From Serratia marcescens (lineage in GTDB: Bacteria > Pseudomonadota > Gammaproteobacteria > Enterobacterales > Enterobacteriaceae): a stretch of DNA of 64,000 nucleotides. This document shows, piece after piece, positions 1 to 8,882 of the stretch (position 1 is its first letter; the number at the start of each line of letters is the position of its first letter). The DNA lies in assembly GCF_001902635.1 (NCBI RefSeq), contig NZ_MJAO01000007.1:186001-250000 (forward strand), given 5' to 3'. Below the pieces are notes generated by a model, which did no database searches, was not told the DNA's origin, and was given only the letters and a program-made list of their open reading frames with translations. The translations under genes and the position numbers were made by a program.

Positions 1-358
1 GCTGGTATTGCACGTAGGCGCGCCCGGCCTGGTACGGCAGGGCGACATGGCGGCGTTCCGGCTTCATGAAACGCTTCAGGTTGCGCAGCAGATAATCGAT
101 CGCCTGAACGGTGACCAAAATCTCCATGATTTCGGTTTCGTAAGGTGAACGGTGGCCGAAATCCGCGCTGACGGCCGCCGTCAGCGCGCTGCGCTGGGCC
201 AAAATGGCGCTCCGCAGGCGGCGCAGGGCGGCCTTGCGCTGAACTCTCGTCGGCGCGCCGTCACGCAGGAAGGCGTGGCGCTGGGCGGCAAGCCGTTGCT
301 CCATCGTTAGGGCGGCGTTGTGTTCCTGAAAGCGATCGGTATTGATAAGAGGATCCAT
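1..358 (-). CDS. Coniferyl-aldehyde-type NAD(P)+ aldehyde dehydrogenase, N-terminal part (cut by window edge)
   Basis: Only the first ~119 codons are present; the catalytic Cys/Glu region lies beyond position 1. Reading the minus strand from the ATG at 356-358 gives a protein beginning MDPLINTDRFQEHNA, with an Arg-rich helical segment, then DFGHRSPYETEI and a segment ending KRFMKPERRHVALPY. The DFGHRS...ET block followed by a lysine/arginine-rich KPxRRxVALP stretch is typical of the N-terminus of the coniferyl aldehyde dehydrogenase (CalB) branch of the aldehyde dehydrogenase superfamily, which oxidises aromatic and aliphatic aldehydes to acids. It lies downstream of, and on the same strand as, the MerR-type regulator gene, 43 bp away, so the two may be co-transcribed. 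Substrate is not deducible from this fragment. Confidence 0.8.
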   Translation of the reverse strand, partial: MDPLINTDRFQEHNAALTMEQRLAAQRHAFLRDGAPTRVQRKAALRRLRSAILAQRSALTAAVSADFGHRSPYETEIMEILVTVQAIDYLLRNLKRFMKPERRHVALPYQAGRAYVQYQ

Positions 359-401
359 TGTGGCTCCGGCATGAGGCGTTAAGATCGGGAAAGCGGGTCA
401 C

Positions 402-821
402 TCAATCGCCGGAGGCGGCGGTATCCGGCAGCTGGCCAACCAGACGCTGCATGTTGTCTTCACAAGAGAGGTCGTCGGGACGGTTTTCGATATTGGCGAT
501 CAGAGCCAGCAGATCTCTCTTGTTCTGCGCGAGCTGGTGTTGCAAACGTTCTATTTCCGCTACGCGCGTCTTGAGTGATTGCATTAATCCTGTGTGATCC
601 CAGTTTTCCCGGCCGCGTGGCAGGAAGTGGCGGATCTGTTCCAGAGAAAAGCCGGCGCGTTGGGCGTTGTCGATGATTTTCAGTACGCCGGCGGTGTCGG
701 GCGAATAGTTGCGATAGCCGTTGGCCTGGCGCGGTGGGGGATTGATCAGGCCTTCCGCCTCGTAGAAACGAATACGGGAGGGCGAGAGCCCTGTCGCTTT
801 CGCCAAATCACCAATCTTCAT
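402..821 (-). CDS. MerR-family transcriptional regulator
   Basis: About 139 residues. The N-terminus MKIGDLAKATGLSPSRIRFYE is a winged helix-turn-helix of the MerR family, and the AEGLINPPPRQANGYRNYS stretch is its usual wing. A long helix rich in Leu, Gln and Arg (about residues 80-120) is the dimerisation coiled coil. The C-terminus has one Cys in DLSCEDN, so a clear metal-binding loop is lacking; the ligand is unknown. I start at the ATG at 819-821, where the family's N-terminal helix begins; an upstream TTG at 851 would add ten unconserved residues and overlap the promoter element. The gene is divergent from a promoter with the 19-bp spacer that MerR activators require (841-871), so it probably controls that promoter and perhaps the aldehyde dehydrogenase downstream of itself. 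Confidence 0.88.
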   Translation of the reverse strand: MKIGDLAKATGLSPSRIRFYEAEGLINPPPRQANGYRNYSPDTAGVLKIIDNAQRAGFSLEQIRHFLPRGRENWDHTGLMQSLKTRVAEIERLQHQLAQNKRDLLALIANIENRPDDLSCEDNMQRLVGQLPDTAASGD

Positions 822-840
822 GTTGCCTGTCGAGCCTCTA

Positions 841-871
841 TTGACCTTCAAGTTAGCTTTAAACCTATACT
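841..871 (+). promoter_or_regulatory. MerR-type promoter with 19-bp spacer
   Basis: TTGACC at 841-846 and TATACT at 866-871 are separated by exactly 19 bp, the over-long spacer typical of MerR-activated promoters. The spacer is an imperfect dyad (TTCAAGTTAGCTTTAA). It points rightward, away from the MerR gene, into a degenerate hydrolase fragment and then hchA. The assignment is by sequence pattern. Confidence 0.65.
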
Positions 872-908
872 CGTTAAGCGATCAACGCAAGATCGTCGGC
901 CAACCGGT

Positions 909-980
909 ATGAGGGCGCTTGCCATTCCGGTGCTGGTGATCCACGGCGACGCCGATCTGCTGGCGTTGGTGAACAGCTAA
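909..980 (+). pseudogene. Remnant of an alpha/beta-hydrolase gene
   Basis: A short reading frame gives MRALAIPVLVIHGDADLLA and a stop four residues later. The phrase IPxLVIHGDAD is the strand-loop that carries the catalytic Asp of alpha/beta hydrolases, normally about 200 residues into the protein. Nothing upstream encodes the nucleophile Ser elbow, and nothing downstream encodes the catalytic His. It sits just behind the MerR-type promoter, so this promoter probably once drove a full hydrolase gene that was lost by deletion. Because the fragment is short, chance similarity cannot be excluded. Confidence 0.45.
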
Positions 981-1079
981 GAACCGCACTCGGGCGGAAT
1001 CTCCGCCGCCTCTCATTGCAGCCCCGCTGGCGGTTATTTAAGCTGAAAGGGCAATGCAACGGTGAATATGGAGATAATC

Positions 1080-1955
1080 ATGACTGATTCAATATCCAAC
1101 GATCGTAATCCCACCCCGGATGTGGCGGAAGACAACGCGTTCTTCCCATCGCCTTACTCCCTCAGCCAGTACACCTCGTCCAAAACCGACTTCACGGGTG
1201 CCAGTTACCCGAACGCCTATCGCGGCGGCAAATGGAAAGTGCTGATGATCGCCTCGCAGGAGCGCTATCTGCTGATGCAAAACGGCAAGTTCTTCTCCAC
1301 CGGCAATCACCCGGTCGAGATGCTGCTGCCGATGTACCACCTGGATCTGGCCGGCTTTGAGATCGACATCGCCACGCCGTCCGGCGATCCGGTGAAGCTG
1401 GAGATGTGGGCGTTTCCGCATGAAGACGACGCGGTCAAGGCCACCTATGAGAAGTACCGCAGCCAGCTCAAGCAGCCGAAAAAGCTGACGGAGGTGGTGA
1501 AGGATCTGGATGGCGGCAACTACCTCGGCGTTTTCATCCCCGGCGGCCACGGCGTGCTCAACGATATCCCGTTCAGCGAAGAGGTGAAAAAGACCCTGCA
1601 CTGGGCGCATGACAACGATCGCTATGTGATCTCGCTGTGCCACGGGCCGGCGGGCCTGCTGGCGGCGGGGCTCGGCGAGAGCAAAGACGATTTCCTCTAT
1701 CGCGGCTATGAGATGTGCGTGTTCCCGGACTCGCTCGATACCGGCGCCAACATTGACATCGGCTACATCCCCGGCCCGATGCCCTGGCTGGTGGGCGAAC
1801 GCCTGCGTGAGCGGGGCGTTAAAATCATCAATGCCGATATCACCGGCAAGGTGCATAAAGATCGGCGCCTGCTGACCGGCGACAGCCCGCTGGCTTCCAA
1901 CCGCCTCGGCAAGCTGGCGGCCGAGACGCTGCTGGCCGACGTCGCCGTGCGATGA
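1080..1955 (+). CDS. hchA: HchA/Hsp31 glyoxalase III and protein/nucleotide deglycase
   Basis: 291 residues from the ATG at 1080, which has a GGAG ribosome site 8 bases ahead; an upstream in-frame ATG at 1062 has no such site. HchA is a DJ-1/PfpI superfamily homodimer that converts methylglyoxal to lactate without glutathione, repairs early glycation adducts and acts as a holding chaperone in stress. The N-terminus [18 protein letters not shown], the metal/acid segment around [13 protein letters not shown], and the nucleophile elbow SLCHGPAG (Cys at about residue 187 followed by His) match the E. coli protein closely. The C-terminal block [13 protein letters not shown] is also conserved. It is followed, convergently, by a LysR-family gene. 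Confidence 0.95.
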   Translation: MTDSISNDRNPTPDVAEDNAFFPSPYSLSQYTSSKTDFTGASYPNAYRGGKWKVLMIASQERYLLMQNGKFFSTGNHPVEMLLPMYHLDLAGFEIDIATPSGDPVKLEMWAFPHEDDAVKATYEKYRSQLKQPKKLTEVVKDLDGGNYLGVFIPGGHGVLNDIPFSEEVKKTLHWAHDNDRYVISLCHGPAGLLAAGLGESKDDFLYRGYEMCVFPDSLDTGANIDIGYIPGPMPWLVGERLRERGVKIINADITGKVHKDRRLLTGDSPLASNRLGKLAAETLLADVAVR

Positions 1956-2007
1956 GCGACGAGATCGCGCAGCGCGCTTTCCAGACGGCGCTGGCGGGCC
2001 AGGCCCG

Positions 2008-2898
2008 TCAGCCAGCCGCCATTTTCTGCAGCAACCACGCGCGCAGCGCGATGATATCGGGGCGCTGCGCGGTTTCTTCGGTGGCCACCAGATAGTAGTT
2101 GGCGCCGGGTAACGACATCTCGAACGGTGCGGCCAGCACGCCGCGCTGCAACAAATCGCGCGCCAACAGCCGGCTGGCGATCACTACCCCCTGGCCCGCC
2201 ACCGCCGCCTGCAGCGCATGCGTCTCGTCGCTGAAGGTCAGCCCCGCGTCCACATTCAACCCTTCCGGCCCGTAGCGCCGCCGCCAGTTTTCCCAGGTTG
2301 GCGAGTCGGCGGGCACCTGCCGATGCTCCACGTGAAACAGCGTCACCCGTTGCAAATCTTCGATGCGCTTCAGCGCCAGCGCCGGGCTGGCCACCACGAT
2401 AAAGCGATCCTCATGCAGCAGGGTACAGTGCAGATCGGTTTCCGGCGTTTCGCGATAGCGGATGGCGACGTCTACGGTGCGCTGGCGGAGATCCATCCGC
2501 TCGACGCTGGTGTGCAGGCGCAGATCGATTGCCGGGAACTCCGCCTTGAAATCCGCCAGGCGTGGCACCAGCCAGTGGGTGATAAAATTGGAGGTGGTGG
2601 TGACGGTCAACGCCGGCGGCTGCTGGGCGCGGGTGATTTGGGCGACGGACTGCTCCAGCGCGGCGAAGGCGCGTTGAGTACCGGCAAACAGGATCTCGCC
2701 GATCTCGGTCAGGCTGACGCCCTGCGCGCTGCGCTCGCACACCCGACACTCCAGCACCGACTCCAGCAGCTTGATCTGATGGCTGACCGCCGTCGCGCTG
2801 ACGCCCAGCTCCTCGGCGGCCAGTTTGAAGCTGCGGCAACCGGCCACGGCATGGAAGGCGCGCAGCGCGCCCAGCGGCGGCAAACGGGGTTTTCTCAT
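2008..2898 (-). CDS. LysR-family transcriptional regulator (GcvA-like branch)
   Basis: 296 residues. The N-terminus starts PPLGALRAFHAVAGCRSFKLAAEEL and continues with a helix-turn-helix containing VSATAVSHQIKLLE, typical of the GcvA/AmpR group of LysR regulators. Residues ~90-290 form the effector-binding domain, including the conserved THWLVPRL and VDVAIRY motifs. It is divergent from the membrane protein gene at 3028, and 129 bp separate the start codons, so that gene is a plausible target. The effector cannot be deduced. The 3' end faces hchA 52 bp away. Confidence 0.9.
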   Translation of the reverse strand: MRKPRLPPLGALRAFHAVAGCRSFKLAAEELGVSATAVSHQIKLLESVLECRVCERSAQGVSLTEIGEILFAGTQRAFAALEQSVAQITRAQQPPALTVTTTSNFITHWLVPRLADFKAEFPAIDLRLHTSVERMDLRQRTVDVAIRYRETPETDLHCTLLHEDRFIVVASPALALKRIEDLQRVTLFHVEHRQVPADSPTWENWRRRYGPEGLNVDAGLTFSDETHALQAAVAGQGVVIASRLLARDLLQRGVLAAPFEMSLPGANYYLVATEETAQRPDIIALRAWLLQKMAAG

Positions 2899-3027
2899 GG
2901 CTGAGTTATTCTCATCTAAGGCTGAAAACTATGAGTTTGTCTGACCGATTATACAAGAGATAGGCTACTGACATGTGAACAGGGGAATGAATTTATTTCA
3001 TCATTTCCACCATGTCGGGAGTTAACA

Positions 3028-3600
3028 ATGAGCATTTATGTCAACAACGGCGCCCTGGGCGCCATAGAACATTCGGGCGCGGCGGCGAGCGCCATCGCGC
3101 TCAGCGTGCCGGTAGCGGCAGGCGCTTTGCTGCTGGAGGCGGAGAGCCTGCTGGGCATCGGCGCCACCCTGATGCTGCTGGCGGCATTGGCGCTGGCGTT
3201 TCTCGGCGGCGCCACATTGGCCCATTGGCAGGTGCTGCGGTACCGACCTGCGCTGGTCATTCTCCGCTACGGTTTTTTGCTGGCGGCGGCGGGGTGGCTA
3301 TTCACGCTGCTGATGCTGTTCGGCGGCCACGGCGGGGTGAGCCTGCTGCCGGGTATCGCCCTCGGCGGCTTGGGGCAGGGCGTGGCCTACCGCACGGCGG
3401 TGGGGGAGAAAACGGCGTTCGCCGTGGCGTGCAGGCTGGCGACGGTGGTGAGCATCGTGGCCGTGGTGGTTGCCGCGTTGCTGATTCAAACCTACGCCGC
3501 GCCAGGCGCGAGAGGAAGCTGTTTCGCGCTGGCGTTGCTGGTCGATCTGGCGCTGCTGGGGGCGCTGATGGCGCGGATTGCGGAGCGGGATGGGGAGTGA
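3028..3600 (+). CDS. Small polytopic inner-membrane protein of unknown function
   Basis: 190 residues from the ATG at 3028, which has a GGGAG site 7 bases ahead. Hydrophobicity suggests six membrane helices: about residues 15-35, 42-65, 80-102, 107-123, 135-155 and 165-182. A conserved-looking Gly-rich turn (LGGLGQGVAYRTAVGEKTAF) resembles loops in the C-terminal half of major facilitator transporters, but the protein is half the usual size and I see no N-terminal half. Transcribed divergently from the LysR gene and followed by a strong terminator. Could be a shortened MFS-type protein or an unrelated small transporter. Confidence 0.7.
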   Translation: MSIYVNNGALGAIEHSGAAASAIALSVPVAAGALLLEAESLLGIGATLMLLAALALAFLGGATLAHWQVLRYRPALVILRYGFLLAAAGWLFTLLMLFGGHGGVSLLPGIALGGLGQGVAYRTAVGEKTAFAVACRLATVVSIVAVVVAALLIQTYAAPGARGSCFALALLVDLALLGALMARIAERDGE

Positions 3601-3625
3601 AAAGGCTGGGAAATTGCTGAGGGTA

Positions 3626-3657
3626 AAAGGCCCGCTCGGGGGACTGAGCGGGCCTTT
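3626..3657 (+). terminator. Strong intrinsic terminator
   Basis: A 12-bp perfect stem, AAAGGCCCGCTC paired with GAGCGGGCCTTT, encloses an 8-base loop. It follows the membrane-protein stop codon by 26 bp. The A/T-rich arms could make it work in both directions. Confidence 0.8.
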
Positions 3658-3699
3658 GTGTTTGGGGGATCGTTGGAGTAGGCAATCTGACGGTCGGTT

Positions 3700-4106
3700 T
3701 TGTGCCAGAAGTGGGTGTGCTTACACTGGCAACTGAGCGACTTCCGCCTCTGCACCCAGATGCTCCGAACGTGACGTGATCGATGGATTTTGTCATGGAT
3801 GCACTCGCCAGTGGCTGCTGGATTAAGTGCCTGACCTGTGTGGATGATTTCACGAAAGAGTGCTTGGCGATCACCACCGCTTTCGGGATTTCATACATAT
3901 ACGTATCACGCATTCTGGACAGTACTGTTGCATGGCTATCCGGCGACGATAAGAACCGAACAGGGCCGGAATTTACCTGTCGTGTGCTGGATCAATGGGC
4001 CTTTGAGCATGGCGTGGAGCTACGTTTAATACAGCCGGAAAAAAGCACTCAGCACTGAACTATCCAACGCCATCAGAGTTTGCAGCGCGGTGGCGCGACA
4101 GGTGAT
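3700..4106 (+). pseudogene. Decayed IS3-family transposase (OrfB) remnant
   Basis: Pieces of an IS3-type integrase-core transposase are readable but broken. SMDFVMDALASG, CLTCVDDFTKECLAI, then GPEFTCRVLDQWAFEHGVEL and LIQPEKSTQ are the DD(35)E core phrases; the C-terminal PSEFAARWR lies in another frame near 4072-4098. The residue before SMDFV is a TGA where family members have Trp, so there is a nonsense change. The middle (GYPATIRTEQG) is in the +1 frame, so there is at least one frameshift pair, and the segment between LIQPEKSTQ and PSEFAARWR is deleted. No OrfA and no intact ends are visible. It marks the left edge of the lower-G+C insert carrying the GTPase genes. Confidence 0.82.
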
Positions 4107-4297
4107 TAAATAGCAAACAAACCGACATTACTAACTGACGGTTGTATCTAATCCTGGGGCCGGTCACCATCTCTAAAGTTTTATGTGGGGGGGACGATAA
4201 CTTAAAGTTAATCCCGTATTGCTCTGGCGTACTCGTCTTGTCACTAGATGGGCAAGTTAGGATGTACCGCTTTACATCCTCAGAAAGGAATCTTGTC

Positions 4298-6499
4298 ATG
4301 ATTGCTGTTGAAGCCCTGCCTGAAAGCTTGTATCTCAAGCTGCTACAACACGTTGGAACCTTGCTCGATAGCATAGAGGGCGACAGCGAAGACCCAATGT
4401 TGACTAGTGCTCAGGCTCTGGCGCGCGCGAAGCTGAATGCTATCAAAGTGGCTATCACTCACGCCGTGGATGAGTTACGTCGTAATGCAGAACATAAGAC
4501 ATTTACTATTGCGTTTTACGGCGAAACCAATGCAGGTAAATCCACACTAATTGAAACCTTGCGTATCCTGCTCAAGGAAGGCAGCAAGCAGACGCAGCGC
4601 GCGCAGTTTATCGCCTTGCAGCAGCAGTCGGGGCTAAACGAGGAGACGTTACAGGCACTGGAAGCTGAGATTTCGACATGTCGTGAGCAGTATGAGTTGG
4701 TGTTGAGAGATATCTCTCAATCAACCGCGCGCCACGACGACCGCCAGCAACGCCATTTATTGCAAGAAGCTTCACTGGTTGAGCTGATTGAGCAAATTAA
4801 AACGGGGGCGAACTTTTTCCAGCGCCTGTTCAACTTGCTGCGAAAGCTGCCCGAAGAGAGAGCTTTGCTGCAACTGCAAGCCAGTACAGCGGTTTTGTCC
4901 ACTCAACGTGAAGCGGAGCTTGGGCAACTGCACCAATTGAGCGAGAATATTAAGGAAAAATTGGCAGAAAAATGCCTGCGTCATGCCACCGTGCTTGATA
5001 ACCATCACTTGCTGGAGGCTTATGAAGACGGCGGTATTATTGGTGATGGGCGCGCAGATTTCACTCGGCAAACACAGGCGTATGAATTTGAGTTCAATGG
5101 ACAGGCCTTCAAGCTGCTTGACGTACCGGGTATTGAGGGCGATGAGAGCAAAGTCAGCGAGCAGATCAATAATGCAGTAAAACGTGCTCATGCCGTATTC
5201 TATATAACGGCTAAAGCTGCACCACCGCAAACCGGAGACAGCGGCCGACTGGGGACACTGGAAAAAATCAAGGCGCAACTCTGTGATCAGACCGAAGTCT
5301 GGGCTGTTTATAATAAGCGCGTCACCAATCCCCTAGCGTTTCAAAAACCAGCATTAGTTAGTTCCGATGAGCAGGCCGGCTTGGGAGACTTGGATCGCAT
5401 CATGGCTGAACAATTGGGCGGACATTACCAGGGGAGCGTCACCCTCAGTGCTTTACCTGCCTTTTATGCCATAGCTACCTGCCTGGTACCACGTTCGACC
5501 GCGGCCGCTGGTCGTAAGAAATTCCTTGATGCCATAGCCCCTGATGCTCTGCTGGAAAAAACTGGGGTGAAGAAATTTTATCAGCACCTTACCCAGGACC
5601 TGGTCACTGACGTGAAGGCTAAGATTCGGCGCGCAAACTTGAACAAGGTTCAGCAGGCATTTAACAACGTTTGTTCTGGGGTCAAGGTGTTACAAGCCGA
5701 AAACTTTGCACCGCTTGCAGCTAAGCTGGATGAAGAAGCCCAGAGTGCTAAGCATCAGCTCGCCATGGCATTCAGGGGCCTCAATGCTCGCCTGCGCACC
5801 ACCGGTGAACAGTCCATTGATACTTTCGAAGCAGCCGTACGTGAGCGGATCTATGGCTGTATCGAAAGCGACATTAGCAACGACCAGTTCAAGGCTGCGC
5901 TTGAACAGTCGTTGCAAGAAGAAAGTGCAACGTTGCAACACCAGCTTCCAGCGGCGCTTGATAAACAGGTAGCACGCTTTCAGGCTGACGTCAGTGACAT
6001 CATCGAGCGATTTGAAGCCCATGCCATCGAGTTGTTGGAAGGTTACTCACAGATGAGCAAGACCCGGGTAACCGGTGAGTTTGATCTGAAAATCGATATC
6101 GACAATGGCATCAGTGTCTGGGGAGTGCTGGGTAGTCTGGCAGGTGCTGCGGCGATGGTATGGAATCCAGTGGCTTGGCCACTGATGGTGCTGGGTGGGG
6201 CGGGGATAATTATTAGTCTCGCCAAAGCGATCTGGAGCTTCTTTGACAGTGACTTCAAGAAAGGTCAGCAATGCAAAGCCGCTGACGAAAACCTCGAAAA
6301 CGCCTGTAATGCAATACGTGAGGAATTCTCTAAAACTTTGTCTCAAGCACTCCCTCAGCTTCAGGGGACTATCGTTCAGATTGAGCACGTGCTTGAACAA
6401 CCTGCAGTGCAAGCTCGCCATATTAACCAAAAACTCGATGTCGCTTATCTCGGCCTGAAAAAGATGGCACGCGACTTGACTGCCAATGGAGATGAATAA
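4298..6499 (+). CDS. Dynamin-like GTPase, large partner (Leo-type tandem dynamin)
   Basis: 733 residues from the ATG at 4298, preceded by GAAAGGA; the frame opens further upstream, but only with unconserved codons starting from TTG. GTPase motifs: P-loop GETNAGKST at ~75-83, DVPG at ~275-278 and NKRVTN at ~339. A long helical insert (about 100-230) between P-loop and switch regions looks coiled-coil. A hydrophobic glycine-rich hairpin at ~612-650 (GSLAGAAAMVWNPVAWPL, then GGAGIIISLAKAIWSFF) resembles the membrane-binding paddle of bacterial dynamins. The stop overlaps the start of the second GTPase by one base (TAATG), so the pair is translationally coupled. Tandem dynamins of this type include LeoABC of enterotoxigenic E. 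coli; equivalence is inferred from size and arrangement. Likely membrane remodelling or membrane defence. Base composition is lower in G+C than the flanks. Confidence 0.75.
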   Translation: MIAVEALPESLYLKLLQHVGTLLDSIEGDSEDPMLTSAQALARAKLNAIKVAITHAVDELRRNAEHKTFTIAFYGETNAGKSTLIETLRILLKEGSKQTQRAQFIALQQQSGLNEETLQALEAEISTCREQYELVLRDISQSTARHDDRQQRHLLQEASLVELIEQIKTGANFFQRLFNLLRKLPEERALLQLQASTAVLSTQREAELGQLHQLSENIKEKLAEKCLRHATVLDNHHLLEAYEDGGIIGDGRADFTRQTQAYEFEFNGQAFKLLDVPGIEGDESKVSEQINNAVKRAHAVFYITAKAAPPQTGDSGRLGTLEKIKAQLCDQTEVWAVYNKRVTNPLAFQKPALVSSDEQAGLGDLDRIMAEQLGGHYQGSVTLSALPAFYAIATCLVPRSTAAAGRKKFLDAIAPDALLEKTGVKKFYQHLTQDLVTDVKAKIRRANLNKVQQAFNNVCSGVKVLQAENFAPLAAKLDEEAQSAKHQLAMAFRGLNARLRTTGEQSIDTFEAAVRERIYGCIESDISNDQFKAALEQSLQEESATLQHQLPAALDKQVARFQADVSDIIERFEAHAIELLEGYSQMSKTRVTGEFDLKIDIDNGISVWGVLGSLAGAAAMVWNPVAWPLMVLGGAGIIISLAKAIWSFFDSDFKKGQQCKAADENLENACNAIREEFSKTLSQALPQLQGTIVQIEHVLEQPAVQARHINQKLDVAYLGLKKMARDLTANGDE

Positions 6500-8205
6500 T
6501 GAAATCTACCCTAGAGCTCTTTCTGAACCAGAATACTAAGGCTATGGCATTGCTGGGCAAGCTACGCACTTTTCTCGAACAGGGCTTCGCGCTTGGTGTG
6601 AACATCGACCCTTCCTTGTTGGGCAAGCTCGAGCACATGTGCGAGAGTTTTGCTGGCGAAAAACTAAAGATTGCTCTGATAGGTGGTTTCTCTGAAGGTA
6701 AAACATCGATCGCCGCAGCTTGGATGGAGCGCCTGGACAAGACAAGCATGCGCATTAGTCAGCAGGAGTCTTCTAATGAAGTGAAGGTTTACGAAGTGGG
6801 TGATAACTTCGTACTGATCGACACGCCAGGGTTGTTCGGTTTCAAGGAGCAATTCAACGCTGACTTGCAGGCGATGGAAAAGTATAAGGACATCACCCGT
6901 AAATACGTCAGCGAAGCTCATCTGGTGCTGTACGTAATGAACTCAACCAATCCGATCAAGGACAGCCACAAGGAAGATCTCAACTGGTTGTTCCGTACCC
7001 TGGATCTTCTACCGCGTACTGTCTTCGTGCTCAGCCGCTTCGATGAAGTGGCTGATGTAGAAGACGAGGCTAATTATGTGCAAAACCTTCAGATCAAACG
7101 CAGCAATGTTGAAAGCCGCTTGCGTGAAGCCATAGTAGCAAGCGATGCCGAGGTGGCAGCTCTCAGCATCGTGGCCGTTGCCGCTAACCCGTTTGATATG
7201 GGTACGGAGTATTGGCTGGAACGGCTTGAGCAGTTTAAGGCGCTTTCACACATTGCTACATTGCAACAAGCTACAGCACAGAAAATCCAGTCTAGCGGTG
7301 GTCCTGAGGCGATTGCCGAACAGGCACGTAAAAGTGTCATTCTTGACGTGCTGCATAAGGAACTGCCGGTAGCAGTAGAAAACGATCAACGCCTTGGGAC
7401 TGAACTAGAGCGTTTGACGGGGGTGAGTCAGCACCTGACCCGCCAACTCGCTGGGGCTGACCAGCAGATTAATGAAGCGCGTAGAGGCCTTCGCGAGTTT
7501 ATTGCACGGTATTTTTCCGGACTGATCCTGCGAACCCAAGGTCTTACTCTGGAAACATTCGCCAACTTCTATGAACGCGAAATCGGCAAGGAGGGGGTGA
7601 TGGTGACCACTCGCCTTCAGAATGAGTTTGACCGCCAGCTTAGCGGTGTCAGCCATGAATTGGGCCGAATGCGTTTAAGCTTCGATGCGGAAATCGAACA
7701 TTTCAATAGCACCGTGGTTAATTTCGGCAAACAAGGTATAAGCCACGTGATAAAGGGTAATTACATCAATAACGGCAGTGTTTTGGCCGCACGTGACGGG
7801 ATTGCCACTGCAGCGAAAACACTGGGGTTGGATTTGAGCAAGACGCTTAAATTCAAGCCTTGGGGGGCAGTTAATATGGCGAAAAATATCAATGGCGCAC
7901 TGGCGATCGTAGGCTTGGCTTTGGAGGCTTATGATTCGTACAAACGCCATGAGCGAGATGAAACTTTTCGCGAAGCTGTCAAAGACATTGTTGCTAACTT
8001 CAATTCGCAACGTGAAGAGCTTCTGGCGATGATTAACAGTGACTCGTTCCAGGAGAGTTTCTTCCCTGACTATGCTGCTCTAAAAACTAATGCTGATGAC
8101 GTTCAGGAGGCGATCAATACCCAAACACAGCTTCGCATGAATTTCCAACGATGGCGCGAAAGTGGTGAGCTGATTGAAGCGGAGTTTACTCGCGTCAATC
8201 ATTGA
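6499..8205 (+). CDS. Dynamin-like GTPase, small partner (LeoA-like)
   Basis: 568 residues, close to the size of LeoA of enterotoxigenic E. coli. P-loop GGFSEGKTS at ~62, DTPGLFG at ~108, and a guanine-specificity motif SRFDEV at ~179 in place of the usual TKxD. A helical middle and C-terminal region holds a moderately hydrophobic segment (NMAKNINGALAIVGLALEAY, about 460-480) that may be the membrane-contact tip. Its ATG overlaps the stop of the larger GTPase. Bacterial dynamins commonly work as hetero-pairs in which one partner nucleates and the other extends on membrane, and this arrangement fits. It is the last gene of the insert; 676 bp of apparently non-coding DNA follow before the tRNA. 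Confidence 0.75.
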   Translation: MKSTLELFLNQNTKAMALLGKLRTFLEQGFALGVNIDPSLLGKLEHMCESFAGEKLKIALIGGFSEGKTSIAAAWMERLDKTSMRISQQESSNEVKVYEVGDNFVLIDTPGLFGFKEQFNADLQAMEKYKDITRKYVSEAHLVLYVMNSTNPIKDSHKEDLNWLFRTLDLLPRTVFVLSRFDEVADVEDEANYVQNLQIKRSNVESRLREAIVASDAEVAALSIVAVAANPFDMGTEYWLERLEQFKALSHIATLQQATAQKIQSSGGPEAIAEQARKSVILDVLHKELPVAVENDQRLGTELERLTGVSQHLTRQLAGADQQINEARRGLREFIARYFSGLILRTQGLTLETFANFYEREIGKEGVMVTTRLQNEFDRQLSGVSHELGRMRLSFDAEIEHFNSTVVNFGKQGISHVIKGNYINNGSVLAARDGIATAAKTLGLDLSKTLKFKPWGAVNMAKNINGALAIVGLALEAYDSYKRHERDETFREAVKDIVANFNSQREELLAMINSDSFQESFFPDYAALKTNADDVQEAINTQTQLRMNFQRWRESGELIEAEFTRVNH

Positions 8206-8837
8206 CTCTGGAGTGACCTGGGCGACCAGACAACAAGGCAAGAAAGATTTTCCCATGTTCATTTATTGAGTATGTATGATGATGAACCTGATTTGAATCG
8301 CCGTGGGTTTAAACGAACTCTCTGATAAATGGCAGGATGAACTCTACGGACGTTAGCTGCCAACGTCCACTTCTGGCTCACTACGACCCTTGTGCTCCCA
8401 CTGGGCCAGAAGTTGGGGCTACGCGCATCGCAGTGTTTATTTGTGGATGCAGGTTTTACGGTGCGGCGTACAAACTCCATACATGAGAGGGGCTGTATAT
8501 GAAATGCGGCCTTTGGTGTCAGGCTGCCAGTTCAGGCATCTATCACAAACTCTACAATTTTCTTCGCGTCGAGTGACGCATAGGGCAGACTTTCAATGAT
8601 TGCAATTGAACGAGAGTCGCCAACAATACTTCCAATCTCAGCGACCTTATACTGAATGTGCGGCGCAATCAGAAAACCGCCGAAAGCGGGAGCCGCACTG
8701 GCAAAATTATCCGGACCCACAGCGCTAATAATGAGATGGTAGCCCTTACTTGTCTGCAAGCAATTGCATCTTTTTTGGAGCTAAAGTTTGAGGTCGTTAA
8801 CTTCCGCTTTTTGCTCATAACCGACAGAACCCCAAAA
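8206..8837. other. Gene-poor stretch between GTPase pair and tRNA-Asn
   Basis: I see no convincing gene. A 75-codon minus-strand frame (8532-8759) would need a TTG start, has no good ribosome site, and matches nothing I recognise; it contains a plausible-looking core (IAPHIQYKVAEIGSIVG) and could be a gene fragment. The DNA is lower in G+C than lacZ to the right, like the GTPase genes, so the insert probably runs up to the tRNA. Confidence 0.4.
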
Positions 8838-8873
8838 AGCAAAAAGCCCGCTCAGGTTTCCCTGAGCGGGCTT
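8838..8873 (-). terminator. Terminator of the tRNA-Asn gene
   Basis: On the minus strand a 13-bp stem (AAGCCCGCTCAGG paired with CCTGAGCGGGCTT) is followed by a T-rich tract, directly downstream of the tRNA 3' end. Confidence 0.85.
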
Positions 8874-8882
8874 CTCTAAATA

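Noticed and set aside
8532..8759. A 75-codon minus-strand gene
   Set aside because: It needs a TTG start, lacks a ribosome site and resembles no family I know; mentioned only as a possible fragment.
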